A stretch of DNA of 64,000 nt, taken from positions 15,343,753 through 15,407,752 of the forward strand of contig NC_085876.1 of NCBI RefSeq assembly GCF_034702125.1, given 5' to 3'. The position numbers and the translations under genes were made by a program. The notes under the pieces are model-generated. The model searched no databases and was not told where the DNA came from. It saw nothing but the letters and a program-made list of their open reading frames with translations. Positions 32,457-53,145 of this stretch are shown here, one piece after another (position 1 is the stretch's first letter; each line of letters begins with the position of its first letter). Origin of the DNA: Engraulis encrasicolus. Its lineage: Eukaryota > Chordata > Actinopteri > Clupeiformes > Engraulidae.

Positions 32457-33294
32457 CCCGATACCATCGACTGGAACAAGTTGCAATTCTGCGCACTTTA
32501 AAGTCCTTTATGAACGCCCATACATTGATTCTTATGAGTTATGAGTCGCATGCCTCTGTTTCCCCTGTAGCGTGCTCAACCGTTCACATTCTCCTGGTGT
32601 GACAGATTTAAATCCACAAATCGTATCTTCATGATTTGCTTGCGGACTGCCTACTCATATTGTTAGGTCTAAATAAACAAGAAATATAGCGAAAATCACA
32701 AAAAGAACAGACAACGAACGTCGGGGTAGGAGGCGCATTGAAATAATAGTGGAAACTCGGCGAGGTTTAAAATAACAGCCTCAGAGCAAGTTTGTCGCGA
32801 CGGTTACCACTATTTCATGTTTGCACAAACACGTCGTCGTGGATATTGGGTTGCTGCGCATGTTTCAAAATGAACATTTGCCTCCGTGGTGGAGCAGTTC
32901 ATTCCCCTCTCTGAGGAACGTTGCAGATGCGCTGACTGAGACTGGAAGAATATTGCGCTCCTAGTCTCTAGCGCTGATTCTTTGTCGAGGCTTATAAGCG
33001 ACGCGCGGGAACACCAGCGTTCTATTTCAAAGACGCAAGTAGCCAGATCAATGCACTTATTCCAACCAGAACTGCACTGAAACTTAAAATTACACCAACA
33101 CGTAAGCATCATTGCGCTGCATTGGCCTATAACGCGCCATCAGTAGTCTTACGGCTACGGTAGAGAAAGGGAGAGAGGGAAAACAAAACATCACGCAAAT
33201 AACTTATCGTTACTTATCGGGGCCAGAAAAGTGATCGTTCTTGTAAAAAGTTATCGTCCGATTTATTGACTTATCGTATATCGTGACAGGCTTA
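31762..33294. mobile_element. Non-autonomous hAT element, 1.53 kb
   Basis: The ends are TAGGCCTGTCACGATA and TATCGTGACAGGCTTA, with an exact 8-bp duplication ACCTCATG (31754-31761 and 33295-33302). ATCG/CGAT motifs recur subterminally. It is larger than the other hAT MITEs here, but no transposase domain could be read in the interior. Confidence 0.85.
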
Positions 33295-33462
33295 ACCTCA
33301 TGTCTTGCTTGATATAATGGCAGATGATGGTGGTGTTGCTTCATCCATGTGGCCAGGTCTGAGAGACAGGCAGATAGACACATAGACATTGCAAAATGGC
33401 GGAACCAAGACAATGCATTAGAGCATTATAACACCCTAATTTTCCCAGCTATTTATTGTAAT

Positions 33463-33735
33463 TCAAGTTGTAGACATTGAATGCATAGCTTGAAATGGTA
33501 CAAAGGTAATTAGAAATCTAGTGGTGAAAGAGATGTTCTGAAACGTTTGTAGTGTACACGCAGAAACTATGGAGTTATCTCGCTGGACAGACAGGTGTTT
33601 ATCATCAACATAGCAGGGAGCAGGGTGAGTGGACAACATTGCCCAGTGAGATGAGATAAAGATGGCAAAGACAGGGGTGCCTAGCACAGAACCTTGGTAC
33701 CCCTGAGAGGATTTGAGTTGAGGGGTCTTGACCAT
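33463..33735 (-). pseudogene. LINE reverse transcriptase relic with YVDD box
   Basis: The minus strand reads QGSVLGTPVFAIFISS and then CYVDDKHLSV. These correspond to the conserved QGSVLGP and Y-x-DD catalytic box of non-LTR reverse transcriptases. The frame degrades on both sides. Confidence 0.7.
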
Positions 33736-35551
33736 GGCACATCAAAGGAATGCCCAGTGTGGTCTACCTCCGATGCCTTGTTCCCAATTAATTGTATTAA
33801 GCCTACATTTAGCAAATGGACCAGGATAGATAACGTCATTACTCTTCTGACTTGCACTTTGGTTGGCCCTTTCTTCCAGGTCCAGCCAAACAATTTGCTT
33901 AGCTGTAGAATATGATGTGGTAGCTGGATTGAAGTCTAGTGTATTTGACACACTGTTATTTCCCTTAGTTTAAAGATCGCCTCTCAACGTAATTTAATTA
34001 ATATTGCCGTGTTCCCAATTGTTATTGAATGTGTTACGCGTTGGTCCTGTTTTAAAAAACGTTCTGGTTGCTTTGTTTCAAGACGTTTTTGCAAGCTGGC
34101 AAGGTGGCTTGTGGAGAAACGAGAGAGTGTTCCGTGTTTCTCGTGGAAATGCGTCTCTGATTGGCTCACTCCTCCTGCTCTCAAAGAAACGCGTCTCTGA
34201 TTGGCTCAGTCCTCCAGCCTTGGGAGAGAATGTAATGGGAAACAGAGTCGCCACTTCCCCGGAGGGTACTGCACTATAGGGGCGCCAACGGAGGCGTGCA
34301 GGCTCCATTCAGGGCTGTGCTCTTTCGACAGCGACCCCTAGGCGAGCTGTAGGCACGGAGCAACCGGAGTGAGCAGGCTTTATGTATGAGGCTTTGTGCT
34401 GTGTGTGTACCTGAGAGTAGCAACCAGCTGATAGCTAAGCTAAGCTATGTTTCGGACCACCAGACGTTGCTTGTTTTGAAAACAAGCAGAAAAAAATTAC
34501 TCGACATGTTTTTAGATAAATGGGTCGATATAAACCTTTGTGGGCAACGCCTTCTTTCGACGTGACGAAACACAGAAAGGCTTTCGTGATTCGCTCGTTT
34601 CTCTGCATTATTGATGTAAATTGGGAAACACCGGGAAACACAGCCAGGAGAGTTGACGCACCGCTATGAGAGCCTTGCAAGTGAGTTTAACTTGGGGTGA
34701 CCGTCCGATCTTCGAAAGGAGTGAGTAAAACTGAGTTTTATCGGAAGTTGGCCTTTAACAAACATACCCTAGCCTTACCTTTCCTCCTATTTGCCAAAAA
34801 TGATTTGCCAAACTGATCTGCTACCGGATGAAGAAAATTGTGAGACATCATAGTTCTTTACTTGGTCAATCCAGCCATATAGTCATCAGATGACATGGAT
34901 AAGTTAAGTGAAATGTCACCAGTAGGCTACAGATATGGTGCTTTATGACTTCACTAACATTTAATGGCAGAAAGTGGGTTAATCAATTTAAAATAAAGGC
35001 TATGAAACAAATAATTCACTGAATTCAATTCACTAACATGTGACATGATGGTATTAAGAGTGTAGTGGAAAGCGCGCACATCCAGCAGAAAAGCATCAGC
35101 AGGTGCCAAATCAAAAAACTTCTTTAGATCTATGATCGAAACGTTGCTCCAAATAAATTAAGTCTTTTGCAAGCAGTGTGCAGATCCTTTTCCGCTCCTA
35201 CATGATGCTTAAGCCACACCTGAGTGATGTCAGGTAATGCCTGAGTGAACCTAATGAAGAAGCTGTGCATGGATCTATGAACTTTTGAATTCACTAAATA
35301 TGTTTGCTATTCCCCTCCCTGTTTATTTCAATAGGCTCATGAAATAAAATGCCTTTGCTTCCTGCTGTCAGGTTTTGGTAATACACATACCATTTGTATG
35401 CAAACATAAATCATTGCTTCTTCCAGGAGCAGTCTTTATTTATCACACTACCACCACCCAGCACCTCCTCCCTCCCTCCTCTCTATAATCACAGCAGACC
35501 TGGTTAAAGCCCATTAACTGGATAGGACATCACCAAGACTGCTAAAGACAT
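33736..35551. other. Interior of the 8.1-kb insertion, no gene
   Basis: 34140-34220 contains a short direct duplication (GCGTCTCTGATTGGCTCA twice). 35080-35180 resembles a dispersed repeat (CGAAACGTTGC, AGTCTTTTGCAAGC). Nothing coding is supported. Confidence 0.4.
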
Positions 35552-36480
35552 GTGGTGCTGAAGTGGCTGAGCTGCTGGAATATTTATTCAGCCCAAGGCA
35601 CCAACTCTGAACACGTTATGCCTTATCCCGGTCCTCAAAAAGCCACATCCAAAAGAGATAAACGACTTAAACCGAGAGGCCCTCCCTTCACACAGCATGA
35701 AGACAATGCTGTTACATACACTCAGACTGCAGTAAGTCATGCACTGGATCTAGTACAGTTTTCATACCAGGAGAAGGTTGGAGTGGATGATGCCATCACA
35801 TACCTATTGCACAGGACATATAGTCATGTTCCTTTACTTTTCCAGCGCTTTCTACAACATCCAACCCTCCATTGGGAGAGAGGCTCCTGGGTTTGGATGC
35901 CCTCCTTGTGCACTTGATCAGGGACTACCTAACAGAGTGGCCACAGTTTGTCAAACTGAAAGATTGCCTCTTGGACACTGTAGTATGTGATACTAAAGCA
36001 GCCTGGGGAACTGTGCTCCCTCCTCTCCTGTTCACTTTGAACACATCGGACTTAACATATTTACAACACAGGCACATACCACATGCAGACATTCTTGGAT
36101 GATAATACAATTGTAGGCTGTATTAAGGCAGGAGGGAATACAGGAGTACAGGGCTTTGCAGTGGTGTAATGCACCTACAACTCAACAGTAAGACCAAGCA
36201 GATGAAGGTGGACTTTTGGAGGTCTAAGCCCGCTCTGCAACCAATCTCCATTGAGGTTGATGAAGTGGAGATTGTAAGCACATCTAAGTATTTCAGGGTA
36301 TAACAAGACAACAAACTGGACTGGTCAGCCAAAGATGCAGTTTACAAAAAAGTACAGTATTGGCTATACTTGTCTGCTATAAACTCCTTAATATGTTCTA
36401 TGAGACTGTTGAAGCCAGTATGTGTCCTTTTCTATGCAGTGGTGTGCTGGGGAGGGAGCACAATGAAGAGGGGGTATTGG
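35552..36480 (+). pseudogene. Highly decayed LINE reverse transcriptase relic
   Basis: Scattered plus-strand pieces in shifting frames resemble a fish LINE RT in order: FSSAFYNIQPSI (compare DFSSAFNTI), DYLTEWPQFVKL, then LPPLLFTLNTSDL. Many stops and frameshifts; the catalytic box is not seen. Confidence 0.55.
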
Positions 36481-36609
36481 GTGTCTTGAAAGACTGATAA
36501 GGAAAGCTAGCTCTTTCATGGAAGAAGAACTGGAGACCTCCACTTCGTGGAAGATAAAAGATTTCTGAACAAACTGAATAACATCCACTCTATTTCCCCT
36601 TCCTCTATC

Positions 36610-37740
36610 ATATCTACCTGAAAGGAGTGATGCAATATTCTGATGAGCTAGTTGCAAGGCATTGGAAGTAGGTGGAGTCACTGCATTTTCCAGCTTAACA
36701 ATGTGCAAGAAATTTTATATATATTGAAGAGTTCAGATGCAAAACCCCCTAAGTGCCATTTCAGAAAATAATCTTAATTTATTTTTATTTAATACAAAGC
36801 TATCAAAATTCAATTTTTCTTGTTTTGTTTATGTAATATAACTATTTATATGTATTATCAAGTACACGAATGTAGACCACACCAACAACGGGGTTCTCTA
36901 AATATGTAGAATTGCAGGTCTTCAGAAATGGAGTTAGGGGGTTTTGCATCTGAACTCTTCAATATATATATACACACTAGTGATAAATATATTTTCACCC
37001 TAATCTGATTCTTCATTCAAGCATAATCTGTAGCACCACACACTAATAATAATTTTATTTGTAGTAATATACTGTAATACAATGGTGAGCATTTCTGTCC
37101 CCACTAAAGTGTATTGAAATAGGTCCTGTAACTCCTTTTCGACTTTTTTCATTCTGGGCACCTCATACATTGAACGATATGCCATCTTTAATATTCAGAA
37201 AATATATACATATGAGGTATTGCTGGATTCAGAACAATCTCACCTTTCCATCAAGATATCATATGTGTGCATATGACATTCCCTGACAAAGCAATTACAA
37301 TGTAAATGATGACATTCTGTATAAATATCACTTTTTTTCATTTTCCGCCTATTTTAGGTGTGTGATTAAATGCCTATATCTCCTTCATACATCAAGATGG
37401 TCAACTTCAACCACTTCTATCTGGTGCAGGTAGCCCCTGGGCACAAGCATACCAATTCCCAAAGCTCTCAGGGCTTCTGGTAATTTTCTGCTTGATTTTT
37501 TGTAGGCCTATATCTACTCCCATACGGAGAATTCACATTTTGGGTGCTTTTTTTGTTTGGAGGTGCATATGGAAATGTGTAAAATTTTTAGGCTTAGCAT
37601 TAAAATCACTTTGGCCAAGAATCATTTTCATGTATGGGACACCTTAGAGATGAGGAAAAACATTATTGGGTTTTGTTCTACCTCCGGTTGGGGTATCTCG
37701 AAAACGAAGGCCTTTTTGAGCCCATTGTCACTAGCCTATA
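36610..37740. repeat. Right arm (B') of the 8.1-kb foldback insertion
   Basis: Reverse complement of 29592-30600, ending CCATTGTCACTAGCCTATA. It carries an extra MITE at 36725-36961. To its right the sequence resumes with segment C of the large repeat (AGGCAACATGCCCACAAC). Confidence 0.8.
36725..36961. mobile_element. MITE with 28-bp perfect inverted ends, 237 bp
   Basis: It starts TGAAGAGTTCAGATGC and continues into AAAACCCCCTAA. The right end is the exact complement over 28 bp. The flanks are AT-rich (ATATAT), so the target duplication cannot be defined. Confidence 0.8.
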
Positions 37741-37965
37741 AGGCAACATGCCCACAACAACAGTAACGAAAGGTAAATGTGGAACATTTGGACAGATGTG
37801 ACTCTCGTAGTGGTGTCAACAGTCATCGATTCGGCAGTGCATCGCAATGCGGGGCAGGACAAATCAATAATCAATTCGGCAATTAACTTTACATTAAATT
37901 AAAGCACTTCAAAGCATTGACAAATTGCATGACATGATACTGATACACGATACACACAATGCTAA
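37741..37965. repeat. Segment C of the large repeat, left copy
   Basis: It starts AGGCAACATGCCCACAAC and continues through GATTCGGCAGTGCATCGC to GATACACACAATG. It matches the reverse complement of 51272-51000 with an internal deletion of about 90 bp, and 41330-41050 likewise. Confidence 0.8.
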
Positions 37966-39449
37966 TGTGGCCTGCGTTATCTCTTTACCGTAATATTTTT
38001 AAGATTTTTAGATGTTTAGTGACTACGCCACTCTCATTTGTTAGGGTGAGAGAACCCAACCATCAAACACTTGATTTGACTTTCCCCGCAACAGGTTAGT
38101 GAATAACAAGAGATACAACTGTCATACAATTCAGAGTTCTTTTTATTTTCTTTCTTTTCGTAATGAGTCTCTGTGTCTGAAAATATGCCTCATGGGCTCA
38201 GTCCAATATAAAAAATAGAATGTGAACCTTTTACAGTATTTGTAGGCACGTCATCTCAAAATACAAAAATGTCCAAATGTGCTAGTTATGCAAAAATGCT
38301 AATGGCAATTGGCATTTGCACGAGGGGTAGACCAAATAACAAAAATTGCACGGCAAACAAAGTTAGTAAATCAAATTGTACAAAAGAAAACAAACTGCCA
38401 AAAGGGCAAAATTGGTAATGGCCACCACACACACACACAAGCCTGTTAGACACACGTCTTTGGTCTCCCCCTACAGCAAGTATAGGTTCCAAAAGAAGTC
38501 TGAGATCTAAGATACGTCTCCCAGTAATACTTCAGTGTTCATACCCTAATCATATACACAAGCTCCGTCTTGGCGGTTACTAAGTAGAAACTTACACGAG
38601 CCCCTTCGTCTCGGATGTTAGAGTGAAACTTACACAAGCCCCTTCGTCTCGGACGTCAAAGTGAAAAGGTTGCACAGGATGAATCACTCACACAATAGGA
38701 CAAAACAAAACAAAAGGTTGGGAAAAGAACAGTGATGCCCCCCTTCTCTAATGACACTGCATCAGTGTAGTCGAAGGCACCATCTCCTCCTATGTACATT
38801 TAACGAGAAAGTTACCATTAGGCACGGCATTATAAATCGATTAAACAGGAGTTGTGTATTGTGGAAATGCACAACTCCCTACACAAGTCAAGAGCTAAGC
38901 GTCGAGACTCTTACAGAAAATGCCGGCATTACCTCTGGTTCTCTCGAAGCGGCACGCAAGCAGTCAACCCCAAAGGACACAGTGGAAGAACATCACCAGC
39001 GACACTGTGATAGAGTAACACTACATCAGTCACAACAGAGACTACGTTCGCACACACGAAAGAAGCGTACAGAACGCATCTTTTACCTTGAGTTTGCCCA
39101 GCTCAGCACACCATCCCAGAACAGCAGCCGACCCCACGCCAGCCGCCGATGGACAGGGCTACAATTAAGTTAAATGGTGTCAGTAACCAACAACTAAGTA
39201 CATTACAATGAATGCACCAAAAAAAAGAGCAATAAACCAACCGAGAAGGACGCCTACCTTTCCTGTACGGTGGCTCAACCACAAACAGAGGGACAGAGAG
39301 AGCGGTGTGCCCACGCTACCCTCGACAGCATCAAAAACACGGCGTCTCTGCTAACTAGCTACCACCTCAATGATTTATGCTACACACCTGAAGGAAAGGG
39401 GAGTGTCGTTATCCCGTCAGAATAAAAGTTCGGGATAACCACCGGTTAC
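37966..39449. mobile_element. 1.5-kb insertion between segments C and E
   Basis: The equivalent junction at 50960-50985 is uninterrupted, so this is extra DNA in the left arm. It begins TGCTAATGTGGCC and ends CACCGGTTACA, with AATAAA about 30 bases before the end and a purine tract GAAGGAAAGGGGAG at 39390-39403. This would suit LTR-retroelement debris, but no flanking duplication or protein was found. A tandem pair of CCCCTTCGTCTCGGA units lies at 38600-38660. Confidence 0.4.
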
Positions 39450-40259
39450 ATAAGTGTTGTTCAGTATCTGTGTTCTGTTTCATGCAATACTGGTGCTAGT
39501 TTTACTGTGAAACTAAGGATAATTGTTGTTTTCTGTTATTTTAGGTCCTCTATCGCCTCCTTCTGGCAAATTTAGGTAATTCTCTGTGCAAGGTTGACTG
39601 ACGTCATAACTATTGGACGTGTTCTAATTTACTGGTGTGTTCCTGAGAATGTAAACCATTGAGAGTAAATAGAATGGAGGCCAAAATTCTATTTCATTGT
39701 TGAAGCCAAGTTGGAGCCAAGGTTGGACCCAAAAAGACCAAAAAATTGCCAAATCCCATTCATTCCTATGAGAGACATAAAACCCTGTATCTCCCTTAAA
39801 TGCCACTCCAGGGGGATCATTTTTCGCTCAATTAGTAGGTCCCCTTGCTCTCCAACTTACCAGGGTGGTGATTTTTTGTGGTGATGTTTTATTTTAGAGA
39901 GATATTAAAAGTTAAATTGACCAATGAGCATCAGAACATGGTTTGATTGACCGTTAGAAGTCTTGTTGTTGTCCAATCAGCACCTGCGTTTGGCGTTGCT
40001 AAGGTGGAATGTAAGTTGGAATGTTCCCAAATCTGGCTTCAAAGCGTTGCATGGCAAATAGCGTTGATTTGGCGTCCATTCTATTTACTGTCAATGATGT
40101 AAACACTTCTCACCAAGTTTCAAGGTTGCCTTGAAGGCATCATTATTTGCCAGTACAATCTGACTGCAATCTGACCCCCCCCCCCCCCCCCCACCCACTC
40201 TCTGTCAGAAGAAGAAGAAGAAACGTCAGACTTAACAAAAGGAACTTAATAAAGAAATG

Positions 40260-40326
<67 letters not shown>
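39450..40326. repeat. Segment E of the large repeat, left copy
   Basis: It starts GTGTTGTTCAGTATCTGTG and ends in a (GT)n array (40262-40326), with a poly-C run near 40177-40192. The reverse complement is at 50403-50965, ending in (CA)n. A hAT MITE at 39657-40096 interrupts it. Confidence 0.85.
39657..40096. mobile_element. hAT-type MITE, 440 bp, with empty site visible
   Basis: The ends are CATTGAGAGTAAATAGAATG and the near-complement CATTCTATTTACTGTCAATG. An 8-bp duplication ATGTAAAC lies on both sides (39649-39656 and 40097-40104). The other arm of the large repeat has the unoccupied site with one copy of the 8-mer (GTTTACAT at 50761-50768). Confidence 0.92.
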
Positions 40327-40327
<1 letters not shown>

Positions 40328-40624
40328 AAACTCGTAATATTATATTAAGTGTATTATATACACTTAATAGAAATATGTATGGTGTGCTCTCATTTTCCTG
40401 ATATTTTTTACTATTTTCTATGTGTGATTATCATTTCTTTACTCTGAACACTTTGGCATAACGCCCACTGAAAAATACAGTCCTGCGGCAAGCAGCAGCT
40501 TGGCCGCAACCTCGTTCTGGCGTTGAGAGTCTTGCTGGTCAGTTACGTCATAGCGCAACCTATTATGAAGTTCAAAATACAGTCAGTTGGTCATTACTAG
40601 CTTGTTCACTTTGACTGCTACCAT

Positions 40625-41103
40625 GGAAGTGGATTTCATAACGAAACTTAGAGCATTCTCAAAGTTGGATTTCCAAGGGGACAAAGATGTGATAAAGACG
40701 ACCGACAGTGCTGAAGGGTTTGCTGCAGGTGACCGGTCAGAAGATTAGAAAGACCCGATCATTTAAAAGTGAGTGGTACAACAGAAAAGATTGGCTATGT
40801 GGATGCCCTACAAGAAACCTTTTTTGTTACCCGTGTCTCTTCTTTGCAACCGGCGAGAATGTGTGGAATACCATAAGCATGGGATTTTGTGACTTAAAAA
40901 AATTACCAAGAAGCCTCACGAAACACGAATCCTCGGCTACTCATATTCAATGCCAAATTGCTTTGAAGACGTTTGGGGCGTCTCGAATAGATGCATCTCA
41001 TCATTCTCATGATGTCTGGATGGGGTACACACTTAATTGGCCATTGTGTGTATTGTGTAACAGTATCATGTCATGCTGTTTTCAATGCTTTAAAGTGCTT
41101 TAA
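40625..41103 (+). pseudogene. TTF-type zinc-finger (hAT-like) transposase N-terminal relic
   Basis: The plus strand reads KTRSFKSEWYNRKDWLCGC, then NLFCYPCLFFATGENVW and LTKHESSATHIQCQIALKTF. The order W-Y....WL, C-YPC--F and L--HE-S--H is the TTF-type zinc finger at the N-terminus of ZMYM1-like/hAT-derived transposases. An ATG at 40623 starts another frame (MEVDFITKLRAFSK), and a shift is needed to join them. No catalytic or dimerisation region follows; at about 41030 the sequence becomes segment C. Confidence 0.65.
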
Positions 41104-41378
41104 TTTAATGTAAAGTTCATTTGCCCGGAAATGCCCTTGATGGAAGTAATTGAAACTTGAAAAAATATGCTGCATTGATTATGGAATTTGCCGAATTGAT
41201 TATTGATTTGTCCTGCCCCACATTGCGATGCACTGCCGAATCGATTATTGTTGACACCACTACAAAATAGCCACATCTGTCCAAATGTTCCACATTTACC
41301 TTTCGTTACCGTTGTTGTGGGCATGTTGCCTTAGACACTGTTGTTGAGAATGAAACACCATTCGTTTCCTCCGATTGC
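41030..41378. repeat. Segment C, third copy (inside the loop)
   Basis: A direct repeat of 50962-51310 (from ACACTTAATTGGCCATTGTG to CATTCGTTTCCTCCGATTG), i.e. inverted relative to 37741-37965. Confidence 0.85.
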
Positions 41379-42119
41379 TCCTCATTGCGACAATTAGGTT
41401 TCGTTTTTGGGCGTAGTTTGTGGGTGAAGCGAAATATTCAACTTCAAATATTCGACCTAAGCTCAGAAACTTGAATTCTTACACCAGGCCTGGAATACAG
41501 TCATCCAAGAACAATGTGAAGGACTAATGGAAGCATACCAAAACGCATGAAAGCTGTGACTACAAATCGGGCTTATCGGGCTTATGTTTTCTTTGCCTTT
41601 TTTGAAATTTGGAAACTTTGCATCTTATGTGTTATTTTTACCATTTGAGGTTTTCTGCAAATAAATGATCTAAATGACAATATTTTCTTTTGAAATTCAG
41701 AGGAAATGGTGTTGGAAGTTTATATAATGAAATAGCAATATTTCTTTTACTCAAACACACACCTATCCATAGCAAACTCAGAAAAACTGAACATTTCGAA
41801 GTGGTCTCTCAATTGTTGCCAGAGCTGTACATATTTTATTCACTACAGGTGGCGGATTAGCCCAAATAAGTCCCGGAACACAGGGGGGTAAAAATCAAGA
41901 GGTACCGTATCCTGTTCCGTCTGGTTCCGGCTCAAATTATCCCCTGGATATATTATTTGGAAAAAACAACCCATTGCATGCTTTTCTGGTGAATGCATTT
42001 TACAGTATTACAGTAATAATGTAGGTCCTAGTGTTAAAAAAAACATTGACTTGCCACTACACAGAAAGGATTCAGGCAAATTAATTGTTTGTTTGTTTTT
42101 TATTTTATTTTATGATTTA

Positions 42120-42205
<86 letters not shown>

Positions 42206-42907
42206 TGTTTTTCATGTAGGTGAGTGTGAGTGTGGGTGGAGGAAGAGGTTAAGTGACTGATGGTACAGATTGTGCAGTGGCTGGGTGGGTGGGGCCGGGA
42301 GTTTGGAAGCGAATGTACGGTGGGATGAGTAGCCGAGATGGAATGAGAGTGTACAAGCCCTCCTCTCTCTACACACATGTTGTCATGGAAATGGCATGCT
42401 GGAGTCATACTAGTCTGGTCTTACCATCCCATCATCCTAATTTCATTCGTACAGATGGTCTGGAACTGCCAAACTGAGAAACGTTTAGTGGAGGGAGGGG
42501 CGAACTCTTGATATTTGAAACACACGTCCTATTTTATCCACTTACTAATTTTTTTCACAACGTTGAAAAACAAACTCATTGTTGATGTTCGAACTGTGCA
42601 CCCCCCCATTTGCCGATCAGCCAGTTTCCTGGTAGCAACACCAAACCCCTCCCAGAGCACCATCTGTACAAATGAAATTAGTATGAGGGAATGGTAAAAC
42701 CAGGCAAGAGTCACACTGGACAAAGCAGAAAGTGTGTTGTTCTCTCCTCTCTCCTCTCTTTTGTAATCTGCCTGCATCTTATTTCCTTCAACTGGCTCCA
42801 GTATGACAAAGTGCATTCCTGAAAAAAAGTACCACAAATTGTTACAAAAAATATATGATTATGAATTTACAAAGGTTTGGTGATTATTGCATAATGGGAA
42901 TCCCACC
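41379..42907. other. Downstream region of the TOG gene, with (GT)n
   Basis: A (GT)n array lies at 42122-42202. The minus-strand TOG gene ends at 42908, so 42907 downward is its 3' UTR or flank. A minus-strand AATAAA (plus-strand TTTATT near 42116-42121) is possible but distant and unproven. Confidence 0.4.
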
Positions 42908-50965
<8,058 letters not shown>

Positions 50966-51310
50966 ATTGGCCATTGTGTGTATCGTGTATCAGTATCATG
51001 TCATGCCATTTGTCAATGCTTTGAAGTGCTTTAATTTAATGTAAAGTTAATTTGCTCCGGAAATGCCCTTGATGGAAGTAATTGAAACTTGAAAAAATAT
51101 GCTGCATCGACTATGGAATTTGCCGAATTGATTATTGATTTGTCCTGCCCCGCATTGCGATGCACTGCCGAATCGATTACTGTTGACACCACTACAAAAT
51201 AGTCACATCTGTCCAAATGTTCCACATTTACCTTTCGTTACCGTTGTTGTGGGCATGTTGCCTTAGACACTGTTGTTGAGAATGAAACACCATTCGTTTC
51301 CTCCGATTGG
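50966..51310. repeat. Segment C, right copy
   Basis: Continuous with E on the left and A on the right, which gives the uninterrupted order E-C-A used to recognise insertions in the left arm. Confidence 0.85.
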
Positions 51311-52910
51311 GTCCGTGTACTTTTTCGTTCATTCATTATTCTATTTTGGAAGTCACACGAGAAATCAAAATTGTGATGTTTTACGCTTGAAAATCACTTG
51401 TGAAATTGAATCATGCGCCATGTTTTGATATCTGTTACGTACTGGAAATGAAACACTGAATCGTGGAAAAAAGAAAAAAGCAATGAAGAAAAATGCCCTT
51501 CGAATTGCGACTTTGGTTTATTTAGGACCCAGAATTTGGGTGACCTGGAAGTAATCCAGCCTGGAAGTATCTGTGGTTCAGCTTTGCTTGCAATGTTTCT
51601 TCGGGCACATTCCAACTTTATCAGCAATTGCAACACTATTCCAAAACGTTGCTGCACTGCAAGGACGTGGCTGCTCTGTGATGAGTGTGCGAAGGATATT
51701 TAGAGTTCTAGTGATGCTCACAACCTCGTGGATGGATGCGTAGGCTATAGATATCCCAAGCGCAAGGGCGCATGTACGGGACACCATTATCGAGCACGGC
51801 GCCCTATGTGAGGAGTAGAAGATAAATTAACTGTTTAGGTGCCGCAATTTAACGTATAAACCGATTCAACATTTGCAACGAGTCGACATTTCTTGTGATT
51901 ATTTATGCCTATCCTTCACACTGATTGCATTTGCATGCCCTAATAAAAGATGTGTATTTGAAGGTTTAAACGTGATGCATGAACCACAAACATTTCCCCT
52001 TCTTCAACCAAGATTTGCAGATGCTGTTATTTGTTCAGACATCTTTTCACATGTTATGAAAATACATGCAGGCAAGCAGTGAGGGACAGCTGCTCAACGA
52101 CAGCCATTGACAGGAACGTTGACAGCTCTGGTAATCAGCAACGTTCGCCGTTTTCCCAGGTCATCTCTGGCTTGTAGATGTAGTCTAACTGGAAGCACCC
52201 AATGATGCCACTAATGCCCCAATTACACCATAGTGAAACGTGTGTTACCGCCCAAATACACCTAGCGTGACGTGATTGAAGCAACAGAGAATCGCTTCTG
52301 TGCAGCAAGAGCGATAGGAGCGATTGAAGCGACTACAGTATGTCCATTACAAGCAGAAGGCAAAGCATTCAAGCATTCCCATTGGCTGTGGTCACTGACC
52401 TCTATACAGTCATTTGCTGTCGCGGCTGGTCGCCGAACCACGTCAAAAAGTTGAAAGGATTTCAACTTCAAACTGTTGCTCTCAGCGTGCGAATCGCCTC
52501 TACTCCAGAATCGCTCTTGTCGCGCGACTCAATACAAAGTCAATTACTTCCGTCGCTCGCCTCGCTCTTGTTGCGCTAGGTGCATTTGTGCGGTAAGGCG
52601 CGATGCGATTCAAGCGACAGAGTGCAGCAGCAAGCGATACGAGCGATTGAGGAGACTAGAGTATGTCCGCACAGGCAGAAGGCAAAGCATTCAAGCATTC
52701 CCATTGGCTGTGGTCACTGACCTCTATACAGTCATTGGCTGTCGCGGTTGTCGCCGAACCGCGTCATAGAAAGTTGAGAAGATTTCAACTTCAAACTGTC
52801 GCGCCCGTCTCCAGAATCGCTTTTGTCGCACGATTCAATGCAAAGTCAATTACTTCCGTCGCTCGCCTCGCTCAGATCGCCGCTGGTGTATTTCTGCCGT
52901 AATATGTGGT
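51273..52910. repeat. Right arm (segment A, reverse) with two foldback units
   Basis: Reverse complement of 27943-29591. It carries foldback units at 52247-52594 (ends ACCGCCCAAATACACCTAG and GGTGCATTTGTGCGGT) and about 52595-52910. It is intact and slightly diverged from the left copy. Confidence 0.85.
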
Positions 52911-53145
52911 CGCCCCGGGTTCAAGTCTTGTAAGGCGACAGGTTATAGAAATGGAAACTTGAAAACATACTTTTGCCTATTCTCTCTTTTGATGTCGCTT
53001 TGTGGCTGGCTTCACTTGCTATCAAGCAATAGGCCTACAGTTAAATGTAGACCTTAACATTTTACAGCATAGGCAATAAAAAAACGTCTTCACAACCACC
53101 TTGCAGACGCCGACGCTTGAGTTTGTCCTGTACAACATAGGGACT
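52911..53145. other. Intergenic
   Basis: Nothing recognised. Confidence 0.4.
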
